Positions 7,963-16,767 of a DNA stretch of 64,000 nt are shown here, in pieces. How positions within the stretch are numbered: position 1 is the stretch's first letter; every line of letters starts with the position of its first letter. The stretch spans positions 248,001 to 312,000 of the forward strand of contig NZ_JAJAPW010000002.1 in NCBI RefSeq assembly GCF_020523925.1, written 5' to 3'. The position numbers and the translations under genes are program-made. A model generated the notes under the pieces. The model was not told the origin of the DNA and searched no databases. It was given only the letters and a program-made list of their open reading frames with translations. Source of the stretch: Neotamlana laminarinivorans (lineage in GTDB: Bacteria; Bacteroidota; Bacteroidia; Flavobacteriales; Flavobacteriaceae).

Positions 7963-8781
7963 ATGAAACTTGTTTTTTTTATAGCCTTAATATTATCAAG
8001 CATTTTTTATGCTAATGCTCAAAACGATTCGATAATGGTCTACAAGGTAGAATATGAACGTAAAATTACTCCTGAAAATTTTACTAAATCTTTCTATGCT
8101 TGTTTAGAACTTAAATATTACCTCGAATTAAATTTTTCTGTTTTTGATTCATGTGACCCTTCAAATTCTGACGGTCTAGAAATAATTAATGATAAAGATG
8201 AAGATTCTCATTTTTATTACACACCAAAAGGAAAAAACATACGTTGTGTAATCAAAGATTATAGTAATAACAAGCTACTTAACAAACAAGAAATAGCAAA
8301 AAAATATTTTACAATAAAAGATTCTTTAAATATTTTTAACTGGAAAATAAAAACTGAAACAAAAGATATTTTAGGCCATAAATGCCAATTAGCAGAAATG
8401 AAATTTAGAGATCGTGATTACACCGCGTGGTTTAGCCCAGATTTACCTGTCGGTGGTCCATGGAAATATGATGGTTTGCCCGGAATGATTTTAGAGATTA
8501 AAAGCAATACTCCTTTTATTGAATTTAAGGCCAATGCTATTATTTCTAAAAAAATACCTGCTAGACCAATAGATAACCCATTGGAAAAAAATAAAAAAAT
8601 AACCTGGTCTCAATTTAAAAGCATTTACAAAAAGAAAGCTATTGAATTAAGTAATTTTAATCCAGAAAAAACATCTGGAGCTATAATCCTTCCAAGAAAA
8701 GGAATTGAGCGTTACATAGAAGAAGATGATACGGATTATATTGCAGACAAAGAATTTAAAAAGCAACTATCTGAGAAATAA
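7963..8781 (+). CDS. GLPGLI family protein
   Basis: This 272-residue protein has a signal peptide (MKLVFFIALILSSIFYANA) and belongs to the GLPGLI family, named for a conserved motif present here as DGLPGMILEI near residue 168. The family is exported and specific to Bacteroidota, with unknown function. Members usually precede an outer-membrane receptor-like protein, as here, 17 nt before the next frame. The two probably form a small exported system. Base composition is strongly AT-rich, like its partner. Confidence 0.85.
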   Translation: MKLVFFIALILSSIFYANAQNDSIMVYKVEYERKITPENFTKSFYACLELKYYLELNFSVFDSCDPSNSDGLEIINDKDEDSHFYYTPKGKNIRCVIKDYSNNKLLNKQEIAKKYFTIKDSLNIFNWKIKTETKDILGHKCQLAEMKFRDRDYTAWFSPDLPVGGPWKYDGLPGMILEIKSNTPFIEFKANAIISKKIPARPIDNPLEKNKKITWSQFKSIYKKKAIELSNFNPEKTSGAIILPRKGIERYIEEDDTDYIADKEFKKQLSEK

Positions 8782-8798
8782 AACACTTTACACAAATT

Positions 8799-11453
8799 TT
8801 GTATTATTTATTAAAGCTTAACCTAATATTTATAGCTTTATTGTTATCTTTTTTTAGTTTTTCTCAAAATAAAACTATTGAGGGTAAACTTTACAATAGA
8901 TATGGGCAACCCATTAACGGAAGTTTGTTAATTAAAAAAATAAAATCCCCACAAACCATTATAGAATATCATTTAATTCGTAATGGCAAATTTTCTTATA
9001 GACTGAAAAACAATTACCAAGAAAACCTTATTTTAGAAATTACCTCGATTGGATATCAATCATACTCAGAGGTAATTAACATTAAAAAAAGTTCTTCTAC
9101 TATTTATGTAAATGCACAACTACTTAAATCTGAAATTACAGAACTAGAGGAAGTAGTTGTTAAAGGAAAAAAACGCCCATACAAAATAAAGAATGACACT
9201 ATAGAATATGATGTAGAAGCCTATAAAAGTGGCACTGAAAGAAAAGTTGAGGATTTACTAAAAAACCTACCTGGTATTGAGGTAGATAATAAAACAGGAA
9301 AAATAAAATACAATGGAAAACCAATAGAAACTGTTATGTTGGAAGGTGATAATTTATTTGGATATAATTACACCTTAGGCACAAAAAATATAAATATAGA
9401 TATCGTACAATCTGTTGAAGCTATAGAAAACTATTCTGAGAATAAATTACTAAAAGGTATTGAAAATAGTGAAAAAGTAGCTTTAAATTTAAAATTAAAG
9501 TCAGATAAATTAGATTTTTCTGGAGGCTTAGATATTAATGGAGGACACTCTAATGATAAACTAAGATCAAATTCATCGACAAACTTGTTAGCAATAAATA
9601 AGTTTTTCAAGTCTTTTGGAATAATGTCATTCAATAATATTGGAATAAACACCTCTCCCTTTGATTTCTTAAACCCAACAGACAATTTAGAATACATCAA
9701 AGAATTAAATTATAAGGCTAACAAAATTATTCCGGAGACTCTATTTTCAAACTCCTTAGACGAAAACCGCACAAATATAAATAATCTCTTTTTTAGTAAT
9801 TATAATGCCATTTTTAACTTTAATGAGTCATTAAAAGCTAAAACAAACCTTTATTACTCAAAAAATACAATAAATAATTTTGAAAACACATTAAATTCTT
9901 ACTCTATAGGCGATAATCAATTTAAAACTTACGATAATAAAGTCTTTTCTGCTACTCCAGAATATTATAGAGGCGATTTAAAGCTAGATTACTATCCATC
10001 AAAAAATTCTATATTAGAATATAAATTAAGCTTAAGAGAGGAAGAGATAAAAACTAATAGCTCCATCAATTCAAATATAAGAGATAATACTACTTTTAAT
10101 ATAAAATCAGATAATGTATTTATTCTACAAAACGCCCTTTATACGAAAAAACTATCAAGGAAGAAAGTATTACAAGTAAATTTAGTTAGTTCTACAAATT
10201 CAGTTAAACAAAATTTAACACTCACTCCCTCTTTGTATGATGGAAACTCGGATGAACAAAAAATTGCTTTAAAAAAGGAATTTTTCAAATTTAAATCAAC
10301 CCTTTTAGGATCTGAATCATCACATAAATATAAGTTTTCTGTTGGCGGTAATATTAGTAAAAATCCATTAAAAACTGATTTTATAAGTTTAAACAATAGT
10401 GACACAACTATAAACGGGATAAACCAAATTGATTACAAAACAAAAGAAATTTATGCTTTAGCAGAAGACGCTTTAAAAATTAAGCATTTTACTATAAAAC
10501 CCAATGTTAAATTACGCTATTTAAACCAAACAATTTTAGATAGAGTTACAAAAAATTCTGAATTGATTAATAATATTATATTTGAGCCTTCTTTAAGGTT
10601 ATCATATCAAATCAATAGAAACTCTAATATTCAAACTAATTATTCCTTAAACAAAAAAACAAATAACATTAGTTGGCTTTTTAATAATGACATTCTTATA
10701 AACAATAGAAGTATATTAAAAAGCGAATCAAACTTACGTTTACAAAAAAATGAAAATTTCAACCTATCATACTCTAACACTAACTTATTTAGCCAGTTAC
10801 AATTGCGTATTGGAATTCATTACAACAAACAAAAAGGTAACTACTTTGCAAACTCCCTAATTAACGAGAACATTGTAATAACAAACTATTTTTTTCTTAA
10901 TGAAAACACCGAGACATTTGATTTTAATATATATTTCGCAAAATATATTCCTTTTCTAAAGCTTAATATAAAAACTAATTCATTTTATTCCATAAACAAT
11001 TACAAAAACATCATAAACAACTCTAATTTAAGAAGCAACAAATCATACTTACTAACTAATGAAATATTTTTAAAAACAGCTTTTAAAAGTAATTTTAACT
11101 TTGAAAATGAAACCATATTAAAAAGTAATAAAACTATAAGCGAGTATAAATTCAGTAACTATTATTTACAAAACAAATTTCGCTTAATTTATCAACCTTC
11201 AAATAAATTTATATCATCGCTAACACTAGATCATTTTATTCCAGATTTAAATGAACAAGTATCTAATATAGCTTTAATTGATTCAAGAATTTCATATATT
11301 ATTAAAAAAAATTGGGAGATTAACTTAACTGCCAACAACCTCACAAATGTAAAGACATTTACCACTATACAAAACAATGACACTTCAACAAATTCATACT
11401 CAGTAGGCTTATTACAAAGGTATTTTATTTTAGGACTTAGTTGGACTTTTTAA
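8799..11453 (+). CDS. TonB-dependent receptor-like outer-membrane beta-barrel protein (GLPGLI partner)
   Basis: The 884-residue protein begins at a TTG that gives a good signal peptide (YYLLKLNLIFIALLLSFFSF); the next in-frame ATG is far inside. A carboxypeptidase-regulatory-like domain covers about residues 25-105, a plug-like domain with LLKNLPGIEVDNKTGKIKY and VMLEGDNLFGYNYT follows, and the remainder is an Asn/Lys/Ser-rich barrel ending in a hydrophobic strand (LGLSWTF). No clear TonB box is visible. Such proteins commonly accompany GLPGLI proteins. It is noticeably more AT-rich than neighbouring housekeeping genes, compatible with acquisition. Its cargo is unknown. Confidence 0.75.
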   Translation: MYYLLKLNLIFIALLLSFFSFSQNKTIEGKLYNRYGQPINGSLLIKKIKSPQTIIEYHLIRNGKFSYRLKNNYQENLILEITSIGYQSYSEVINIKKSSSTIYVNAQLLKSEITELEEVVVKGKKRPYKIKNDTIEYDVEAYKSGTERKVEDLLKNLPGIEVDNKTGKIKYNGKPIETVMLEGDNLFGYNYTLGTKNINIDIVQSVEAIENYSENKLLKGIENSEKVALNLKLKSDKLDFSGGLDINGGHSNDKLRSNSSTNLLAINKFFKSFGIMSFNNIGINTSPFDFLNPTDNLEYIKELNYKANKIIPETLFSNSLDENRTNINNLFFSNYNAIFNFNESLKAKTNLYYSKNTINNFENTLNSYSIGDNQFKTYDNKVFSATPEYYRGDLKLDYYPSKNSILEYKLSLREEEIKTNSSINSNIRDNTTFNIKSDNVFILQNALYTKKLSRKKVLQVNLVSSTNSVKQNLTLTPSLYDGNSDEQKIALKKEFFKFKSTLLGSESSHKYKFSVGGNISKNPLKTDFISLNNSDTTINGINQIDYKTKEIYALAEDALKIKHFTIKPNVKLRYLNQTILDRVTKNSELINNIIFEPSLRLSYQINRNSNIQTNYSLNKKTNNISWLFNNDILINNRSILKSESNLRLQKNENFNLSYSNTNLFSQLQLRIGIHYNKQKGNYFANSLINENIVITNYFFLNENTETFDFNIYFAKYIPFLKLNIKTNSFYSINNYKNIINNSNLRSNKSYLLTNEIFLKTAFKSNFNFENETILKSNKTISEYKFSNYYLQNKFRLIYQPSNKFISSLTLDHFIPDLNEQVSNIALIDSRISYIIKKNWEINLTANNLTNVKTFTTIQNNDTSTNSYSVGLLQRYFILGLSWTF

Positions 11454-11466
11454 AGTTTACTGAATT

Positions 11467-11484
11467 ATTTTGGCAGAAAATAAA
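11467..11484. repeat. 18-bp direct repeat, copy 2
   Basis: This is an exact copy of the rnhA 3'-terminal ATTTTGGCAGAAAATAAA in non-coding sequence 13 nt after the receptor stop. It looks like a displaced rnhA end, which is what insertion of the intervening block would leave. Confidence 0.5.
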
Positions 11485-11523
11485 AAGGGGAAAATCCACC
11501 TAAAAGTTTCAACTCCCCATTTT
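11482..11523 (+). terminator. Possible terminator after the receptor gene
   Basis: A GGGGA/TCCCC stem, extended by A-T pairs past a bulged A, closes a loop of about 22 nt and is followed by a short T run. The stem is weak and the loop long. If the upstream block is an insertion, this may originally have been the rnhA terminator. Confidence 0.4.
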
Positions 11524-11623
11524 AAAATTTGAATAATAGCATTATTATGACACATTAAATTTAAAGAGGTCACTTTTATTTTTTCAACAAAAACAATAGT
11601 TCCTCATTTTATTTTTAAAGCAT

Positions 11624-11631
11624 TATATTTG
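11624..11631 (+). promoter_or_regulatory. Candidate -7 promoter box for the pfkB-family gene
   Basis: TATATTTG exactly matches TAnnTTTG, 22 nt before the ATG. No TTG is seen at the expected -33 distance. Confidence 0.5.
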
Positions 11632-11653
11632 CAGAAAATTAGCAAACCTATTC

Positions 11654-12577
11654 ATGGGCAAATTAGTAATAGTAGGTACAATAGCTTTTGATGCTATTGA
11701 AACACCTTTCGGTAAAACCGATAAAATTCTTGGTGGAGCAGCAACTTTTATTGGTCTTGCAGCTTCAACTTTTGGCGTAGATGCCACAGCCGTGTCTATT
11801 GTTGGAGACGATTTTCCAGAAGATTATTTAAAATTACTTTCAGATAAAAACATAGATTTAGCTGGAGTAGAAATTGTAAAAGGCGGTAAAACCTTTTTCT
11901 GGAGCGGACGCTACCATAACGATATGAACTCTCGCGACACTTTAGTTACAGAACTTAACACTTTAGCAGACTTTAACCCTGTGGTTCCAGAAAACTATAA
12001 AGATGCCGAAGTTGTTATGCTTGGAAATTTACATCCTTTAGTGCAAGCAAGTGTTTTAGACCAAATGACAACAAAACCTAAACTTGTTATTTTAGACACC
12101 ATGAATTTCTGGATGGATTCTGCTCTAGAGGATTTACACAATACTATTAAACGTGTTGATGTTATAACCATAAACGATGAAGAAGCACGACAGTTAACTG
12201 GTGAATACTCATTAGTAGTTGCAGCAAGAAAAATTCATGAAATGGGACCTAAATACGTTGTAATTAAAAAAGGTGAACATGGCGCTTTATTATTTCACAA
12301 TAACGAAGTGTTTTATGCTCCCGCTTTACCTTTAGAAAAGGTTTTCGACCCAACTGGAGCTGGAGACACATTTGCTGGTGGTTTTGCTGGTTATATTGCT
12401 AAAACCGGAGACACCTCTTTCGAGAACATGAAAAAAGCAGTAATTTATGGTTCAACACTAGCCTCTTTTTGTGTAGAAAAATTTGGAACAGAGCGTATGC
12501 TTAAATTATCTAACGATGAAATTCATAAGCGTCTGCTGCAATTTAAAGACCTAACACAATTTGAAATAGAATTATAA
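11654..12577 (+). CDS. PfkB family carbohydrate/nucleoside kinase
   Basis: The 307-residue protein shows the ribokinase fold: an N-terminal strand followed by LGGAATFIGLAAS (the GG sugar-binding motif) and the C-terminal DPTGAGDTFAGGF with the catalytic Asp in GAGD. The substrate cannot be told from sequence; ribose, adenosine and other nucleosides are all possible. It precedes the amidophosphoribosyltransferase gene, but a terminator lies between them. It has its own -7 box. Confidence 0.88.
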   Translation: MGKLVIVGTIAFDAIETPFGKTDKILGGAATFIGLAASTFGVDATAVSIVGDDFPEDYLKLLSDKNIDLAGVEIVKGGKTFFWSGRYHNDMNSRDTLVTELNTLADFNPVVPENYKDAEVVMLGNLHPLVQASVLDQMTTKPKLVILDTMNFWMDSALEDLHNTIKRVDVITINDEEARQLTGEYSLVVAARKIHEMGPKYVVIKKGEHGALLFHNNEVFYAPALPLEKVFDPTGAGDTFAGGFAGYIAKTGDTSFENMKKAVIYGSTLASFCVEKFGTERMLKLSNDEIHKRLLQFKDLTQFEIEL

Positions 12578-12583
12578 TAACTT

Positions 12584-12609
12584 AACGCGCTCTAAAAGAG
12601 TGCGTTTTT
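12584..12609 (+). terminator. Intrinsic terminator after the pfkB-family gene
   Basis: A 10-bp stem (AACGCGCTCT with AGAGTGCGTT, one G-T pair, 3-nt loop) is followed by five T, 7 nt after the stop codon. Confidence 0.85.
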
Positions 12610-12674
12610 ATTTTAACCCAATAACGTAATAAAAAATTGTTTTTTCGACAAAAACAAAAATTCATAATTTAAGT

Positions 12675-14573
12675 ATGAGTGATTTCTTAAAACACGAATG
12701 TGGCATAGCCATGATAAGGCTATTAAAACCGTTAGAGTATTACAAAGAAAAATATGGTAGTGCATTTTATGGCGTTAATAAAATGTACCTCATGATGGAA
12801 AAACAACACAATCGTGGTCAAGACGGTGCAGGTTTTGCAAGTATAAAACTAGACACAAAACCAGGGCAACGTTACATAAGTAGAGTGCGCTCCATAGCTC
12901 AACAGCCCATTCAGGATATTTTTGGACAAATTAACGATAGAATAAACAACGAATTAAAATTACATCCAGAATATTTAGACGATGTTGCGGCACAAAAAAA
13001 GAACATCCCATACATTGGTGAAGTTTTATTAGGCCATGTTCGTTATGGTACTTTTGGTAAAAACAGCGTAGAAAGCGTACACCCGTTCTTACGCCAAAAT
13101 AACTGGATGCACAGAAACTTAATTATGGCAGGTAACTTTAACATGACAAATGTTAAAGAACTTTTTGACAACCTCATACAACTAGGTCAACACCCTAAAG
13201 ATTATACAGATACCATTACTATAATGGAAAAAATCGGTCATTTTTTAGACGATGCTGTAAGTAAAATCTATAAAGATTTAAAAAAGGAAGGTTACAACAA
13301 ACAAGAAGCCTCACCATTAATTGCAAAACGTTTAAAAGTTGGTAAAATATTAAAGCGTGCTGCAAAAAATTGGGATGGCGGTTACGCTATGGCAGGTTTA
13401 ATAGGTCATGGTGACGCCTTTGTTTTACGCGACCCCGCAGGTATTCGTCCTGCCTATTATTACAAAGATGATGAAGTAGTGGTTATAGCTTCAGAGCGTC
13501 CAGTTATTCAAACCGTGTTTAATGTAAAGTTTGATGATGTAAAAGAATTACAACCAGGACAAGCCATTATTACCAAAAAATCAGGAGAAGTAAGACTTAA
13601 ACAAATATTACCACCTCTAGAGAAAAAAGCTTGTTCTTTTGAGCGTATTTATTTTTCTCGTGGAAGTGATGCCGAAATTTATAAAGAACGAAAAACATTA
13701 GGTAAACTTGTTATGCCTAAGGTTCTTGAAGCTATAAATAACGATACTAAAAACACCGTGTTTTCTTATATTCCAAATACAGCGGAAACATCGTTTTTAG
13801 GGATGATTGAAACTGCTGAAAAACATATTAATGAGAAAAAAACAGAAGCCATATTAAATGGGCAACGTTCTATTTCTGCAGAAAAGGTAACAGAAATTTT
13901 ATCGGAACGCCCACGTATTGAAAAAATAGCAAATAAAGACGTAAAACTTAGAACCTTTATTACAGAAGATAGTAGTAGAGATGATTTAGTAGCACACGTT
14001 TACGATATAACCTACGGTGTTGTAAAACCAAACGACAACCTTGTTATAATAGATGACAGTATTGTTAGAGGGACAACCTTAAAGAAAAGTATTTTAAAAA
14101 TGCTTGACAGGCTTAACCCTAAAAAAATAATTGTAGTGTCTTCTGCTCCGCAAATACGATATCCAGATTGTTACGGTATAGATATGGCTAACCTTGAAGG
14201 CTTAATTGCATTTCAAGCTGCATTAGCTTTACTTAAAGAAAATAATAAATACAGTATTGTAGAAGAGGTTTATAAAAAATGCTTAGACCAAACACATCTA
14301 GAAGATAAAGAGGTTGTAAATTTTGTTAAAGAATTATACGACCCTTTTACTGATGAGCAAATTTCTGATAAAATCTCTGAATTACTAAGTGACGAAAGTA
14401 TAAATGCCGAGGTTAAAATCATTTTTCAATCTGTTGAAAACTTACATAAAGCCTGTCCAGAACATTTAGGTGATTGGTATTTTACAGGAAATTATCCAAC
14501 TGTTGGAGGTAATCGTGTTGTTAACAGAGCTTTTATAAACTTTTACGAAGGCAACAAAGAACGAGCTTATTAA
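12675..14573 (+). CDS. purF: Amidophosphoribosyltransferase (class II glutamine amidotransferase)
   Basis: The enzyme makes phosphoribosylamine from PRPP and glutamine, the first step of purine synthesis. The N-terminal nucleophile is Cys9 (KHECGIAMI), so a short propeptide would be removed. Later landmarks are HNRGQDGAGFAS, GHVRYGTFG and RDPAGIRPAYY in the glutaminase half, and the PRPP loop VIIDDSIVRGTT near residue 457. At 632 residues it is longer than E. coli PurF because of insertions and a C-terminal extension, a form I associate with Bacteroidota. A second, shorter purF could exist elsewhere in the genome. No terminator is seen until the structured element about 140 nt downstream. Confidence 0.85.
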   Translation: MSDFLKHECGIAMIRLLKPLEYYKEKYGSAFYGVNKMYLMMEKQHNRGQDGAGFASIKLDTKPGQRYISRVRSIAQQPIQDIFGQINDRINNELKLHPEYLDDVAAQKKNIPYIGEVLLGHVRYGTFGKNSVESVHPFLRQNNWMHRNLIMAGNFNMTNVKELFDNLIQLGQHPKDYTDTITIMEKIGHFLDDAVSKIYKDLKKEGYNKQEASPLIAKRLKVGKILKRAAKNWDGGYAMAGLIGHGDAFVLRDPAGIRPAYYYKDDEVVVIASERPVIQTVFNVKFDDVKELQPGQAIITKKSGEVRLKQILPPLEKKACSFERIYFSRGSDAEIYKERKTLGKLVMPKVLEAINNDTKNTVFSYIPNTAETSFLGMIETAEKHINEKKTEAILNGQRSISAEKVTEILSERPRIEKIANKDVKLRTFITEDSSRDDLVAHVYDITYGVVKPNDNLVIIDDSIVRGTTLKKSILKMLDRLNPKKIIVVSSAPQIRYPDCYGIDMANLEGLIAFQAALALLKENNKYSIVEEVYKKCLDQTHLEDKEVVNFVKELYDPFTDEQISDKISELLSDESINAEVKIIFQSVENLHKACPEHLGDWYFTGNYPTVGGNRVVNRAFINFYEGNKERAY

Positions 14574-14663
14574 TTAATTTATCTATAAAAAAACGCCTAT
14601 AAACGGATAAATCTGTATTTCATCTAAAAATAGTTAGATTTAGTTAAATTAGAAATAAATTAG

Positions 14664-14742
14664 TACCACCATAACATAAGTAGGTTAAGTTCATGGTAGA
14701 TTTGGGGCAAAAAAAGGTGAACTTCTGTTCGCCTTTTTTTAT
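14664..14742 (+). ncRNA. Structured RNA-like element, copy 1
   Basis: The element starts with an ACCAT...ATGGT stem (extended by AAC/GTT), continues with the invariant AGATTTGGGGCAAAAA, and ends in a terminator hairpin (AAAAAGGTGAAC with GTTCGCCTTTTT, 4-nt loop). Copy 2 shares about 50 nt with only one substitution and a two-base length change. Differences in the terminator stem (GCC versus ACC) preserve pairing, as expected for RNA. It could be a small RNA or the structured 3' end of the purF mRNA. I do not recognise a known family. Confidence 0.6.
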
Positions 14743-14870
14743 TTTATCTTATCACTTTTTTTAGTCTCAAAACCATTGATCAGCCATTTAACTTCAACTC
14801 GTTTAAGCTAATTTATATGCGCTTTAACTAATATATTTTACAGGAAGATTTTACAATTATATTTTTAAAA

Positions 14871-14945
14871 AACCATAACATAAGTAGGTTAAGTTTATGG
14901 TAGATTTGGGGCAAAAAGGTGAACATTCTTGTTCACCTTTTTCAT
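14871..14945 (+). ncRNA. Structured RNA-like element, copy 2
   Basis: This is the second copy of the element, with the same leading hairpin, the same unpaired AGATTTGGGGCAAAAA segment and its own perfect terminator stem (AAAAAGGTGAAC with its complement, 6-nt loop). It lies beyond the terminator of copy 1, so to be transcribed it needs its own promoter; the upstream TATATTTTT resembles a -7 box only weakly. That independence favours a small RNA over a simple 3' UTR. Confidence 0.6.
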
Positions 14946-14982
14946 TTTAAAAAACTAACTAATTCTAAACTAACCTCTATTT

Positions 14983-15804
14983 TTATTTTTTTATTATCTG
15001 CGATTTATCACTTAAACCTTCTACATTAATTTTAGGGTTACCATAAACGTACACATTACTTCTACCTTTAGCATAAAGAGTTAAGTCTTTATTTGAGTAA
15101 ATGTATATATCAGAATTATTCGAACCATTTATTTTAGCATGTGTAACATTTAAATCTTTTGCTTTAATATCTGTAGAACCTGTTGCTATTAAGTTTAAAT
15201 TTTCACAATTACCTTCAATATTCATGTCTGCATGATCGTTTATCGTTAAATCGAAATTTGTTGTTGAAATACTTCCTTTAATTAAAGCCCTCTCATTTAA
15301 ACTCATTAAAACATCTTCACCTCTATAAATAATTTTACCATCCGAGTTTCCTTGCATATTTATTGCTAGATATTTAGAAGATAAATCTAAATTAAATTTA
15401 GAATTGCTAGATGTTGATATTGTTAACGAATCGGACTCTATTAAATTTTGACTTTCTAATTTCGAACCTTCAGATAGATTAATTTGATTTATTTGTGCAG
15501 ATGTTAAACTAATTTCTATTTTTTTTGATGATGTAATATTATGTGTAGTATATAATTTTAAAAGACTATCTACAACTTCAATTTTTATAACATCAACTAA
15601 GTTCGAATCTGTTTTTAATCTAAAACCAGCACTCCCTGTTTGCATTAAAGATACTTTTAACTCATCGGCAATCTCTAATTTTGAAAATCGAGGCAAGCTT
15701 TCGTAAACCTCAATAACCTCTTTATTTCCTTTTATCTTTTCTTTTTTTTGACCAAATGCTAAACCTACAAATAACATTGTAATAAAAAGTAAGTATTTTT
15801 TCAT
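14983..15804 (-). CDS. DUF2807 (GIN domain) exported protein
   Basis: This 273-residue protein has an N-terminal signal peptide (KKYLLFITMLFVGLAFG) and a repetitive beta-helix-like body of short strands with Ser, Asn and Asp at turns, typical of DUF2807, also described as a putative autotransporter adhesin head domain. In Bacteroidota such proteins are exported and of unknown function; surface adhesion is a guess from the fold. An 11-bp perfect hairpin lies in its leader 28 nt before the ATG. It is convergent with the purF side. Confidence 0.75.
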   Translation of the reverse strand: MKKYLLFITMLFVGLAFGQKKEKIKGNKEVIEVYESLPRFSKLEIADELKVSLMQTGSAGFRLKTDSNLVDVIKIEVVDSLLKLYTTHNITSSKKIEISLTSAQINQINLSEGSKLESQNLIESDSLTISTSSNSKFNLDLSSKYLAINMQGNSDGKIIYRGEDVLMSLNERALIKGSISTTNFDLTINDHADMNIEGNCENLNLIATGSTDIKAKDLNVTHAKINGSNNSDIYIYSNKDLTLYAKGRSNVYVYGNPKINVEGLSDKSQIIKK

Positions 15805-15832
15805 TGTTGCGATTTTAATGGATTTTTAAATA

Positions 15833-15863
15833 GAGCGGTTATATAAAAGAATTATAACCGCTC
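15833..15863 (-). promoter_or_regulatory. Leader hairpin upstream of the DUF2807 gene
   Basis: GAGCGGTTATA pairs perfectly with its complement across a 9-nt loop. No T tract follows on either strand, so it is unlikely to be a terminator. Its place 28 nt before the start codon suggests an mRNA-stability or regulatory role. Confidence 0.4.
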
Positions 15864-15998
15864 GAATTAATTAGTAATCTTGCTATTAACAGTCTTACTT
15901 TTTATTTGAGTGTGTGTGTTTATATTTTACAAACCTAAAACTTTTGTATTTACAACTTTTAGACACAGCTAAAATTAAAAGTCACTATTGGGCAAAAA

Positions 15999-16028
15999 AA
16001 AACGCCTAAACTTTAATTTAGGCGTTTT
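15999..16028 (-). terminator. Intrinsic terminator of the superoxide dismutase gene
   Basis: A perfect 12-bp stem (AAAACGCCTAAA with its complement, 6-nt loop) is followed on the minus strand by a run of T, 21 nt past the sod stop. Confidence 0.88.
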
Positions 16029-16049
16029 AAAATTGTTATGTTTTTAAGC

Positions 16050-16658
16050 TTATTTAGCCTCAGCGTAACGCTTTTCTACTTCGTTCCAGTTAATTACTTT
16101 AAAGAAAGCATCGATATAATCTGGACGACGGTTTTGATAATTTAAATAGTAAGCATGCTCCCATACATCTAAACCTAAAATTGGTGTACCTCCACAACCA
16201 ACTCCTGGCATTAATGGATTGTCTTGGTTTGGTGTAGAACAAACTTCTACTTTACCACCTTTGTGCACACATAACCAAGCCCATCCAGAACCAAATTGTG
16301 TTGCAGCAGCTTTACTAAAAGCTTCAATAAAGGCTTCTTTAGAGCCAAATTCTGCTTCAATAGCATCTTTTAATTCTCCAGATAAAACACCTTTTCCTTC
16401 TGGGTTCATTACTTCCCAAAATAAACAGTGGTTGTAGTAACCACCACCGTTATTTCTTACAGCTCCGTTACTTAAGTCTAATCCTGTTAAAATATCTTCA
16501 ATAGATTTTCCTTCTAAATCTGTACCTTCAATAGCAGCATTTAATTTAGTAGTATACCCGTTATGGTGTTTTGTATGATGTATTTCCATGGTACGTGCAT
16601 CAATATTTGGTTCTAAAGCATCGTACGCATATCCTAGTTTCGGTAATTCGAAAGCCAT
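16050..16658 (-). CDS. sodA: Superoxide dismutase, Fe/Mn family
   Basis: The enzyme converts superoxide to hydrogen peroxide and oxygen. I start at the ATG giving [10 protein letters not shown], which begins exactly where the family does; a further 12-codon upstream extension is open but AT-rich and unlike the family. The 202-residue protein has metal ligands His27, His77 (YYNHCLFWE), Asp164 and His168 (DVWEHAYY). Gln145 in TPNQDNPLM occupies the position typical of manganese enzymes, so a manganese or cambialistic enzyme is likely. It is monocistronic with its own terminator. Confidence 0.95.
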   Translation of the reverse strand: MAFELPKLGYAYDALEPNIDARTMEIHHTKHHNGYTTKLNAAIEGTDLEGKSIEDILTGLDLSNGAVRNNGGGYYNHCLFWEVMNPEGKGVLSGELKDAIEAEFGSKEAFIEAFSKAAATQFGSGWAWLCVHKGGKVEVCSTPNQDNPLMPGVGCGGTPILGLDVWEHAYYLNYQNRRPDYIDAFFKVINWNEVEKRYAEAK

Positions 16659-16767
16659 AATTTTTAGTTTTAAATTATTAATATTTAATTTCATTCAAAT
16701 TTACACATAAAAGCGGGTAATAAAAAATAATATATTGTTATGAAATCATTGATAGTTTTTATCTTGT

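Larger units (their letters stand above)
14574..14982. other. Gene-free 409-nt stretch with two structured elements
   Basis: No protein-coding frame is credible. The stretch holds two near-identical elements about 204 nt apart, each an imperfect hairpin, a fixed unpaired segment and an intrinsic terminator. Similarity stops sharply at their edges. The 130 nt between them is AT-rich without other repeats that I can see. Confidence 0.8.

Noticed and set aside
16659..16694. 12-codon N-terminal extension of superoxide dismutase
   Set aside because: Asn/Lys-rich leader-like sequence, and the family begins at MAFELPKL.
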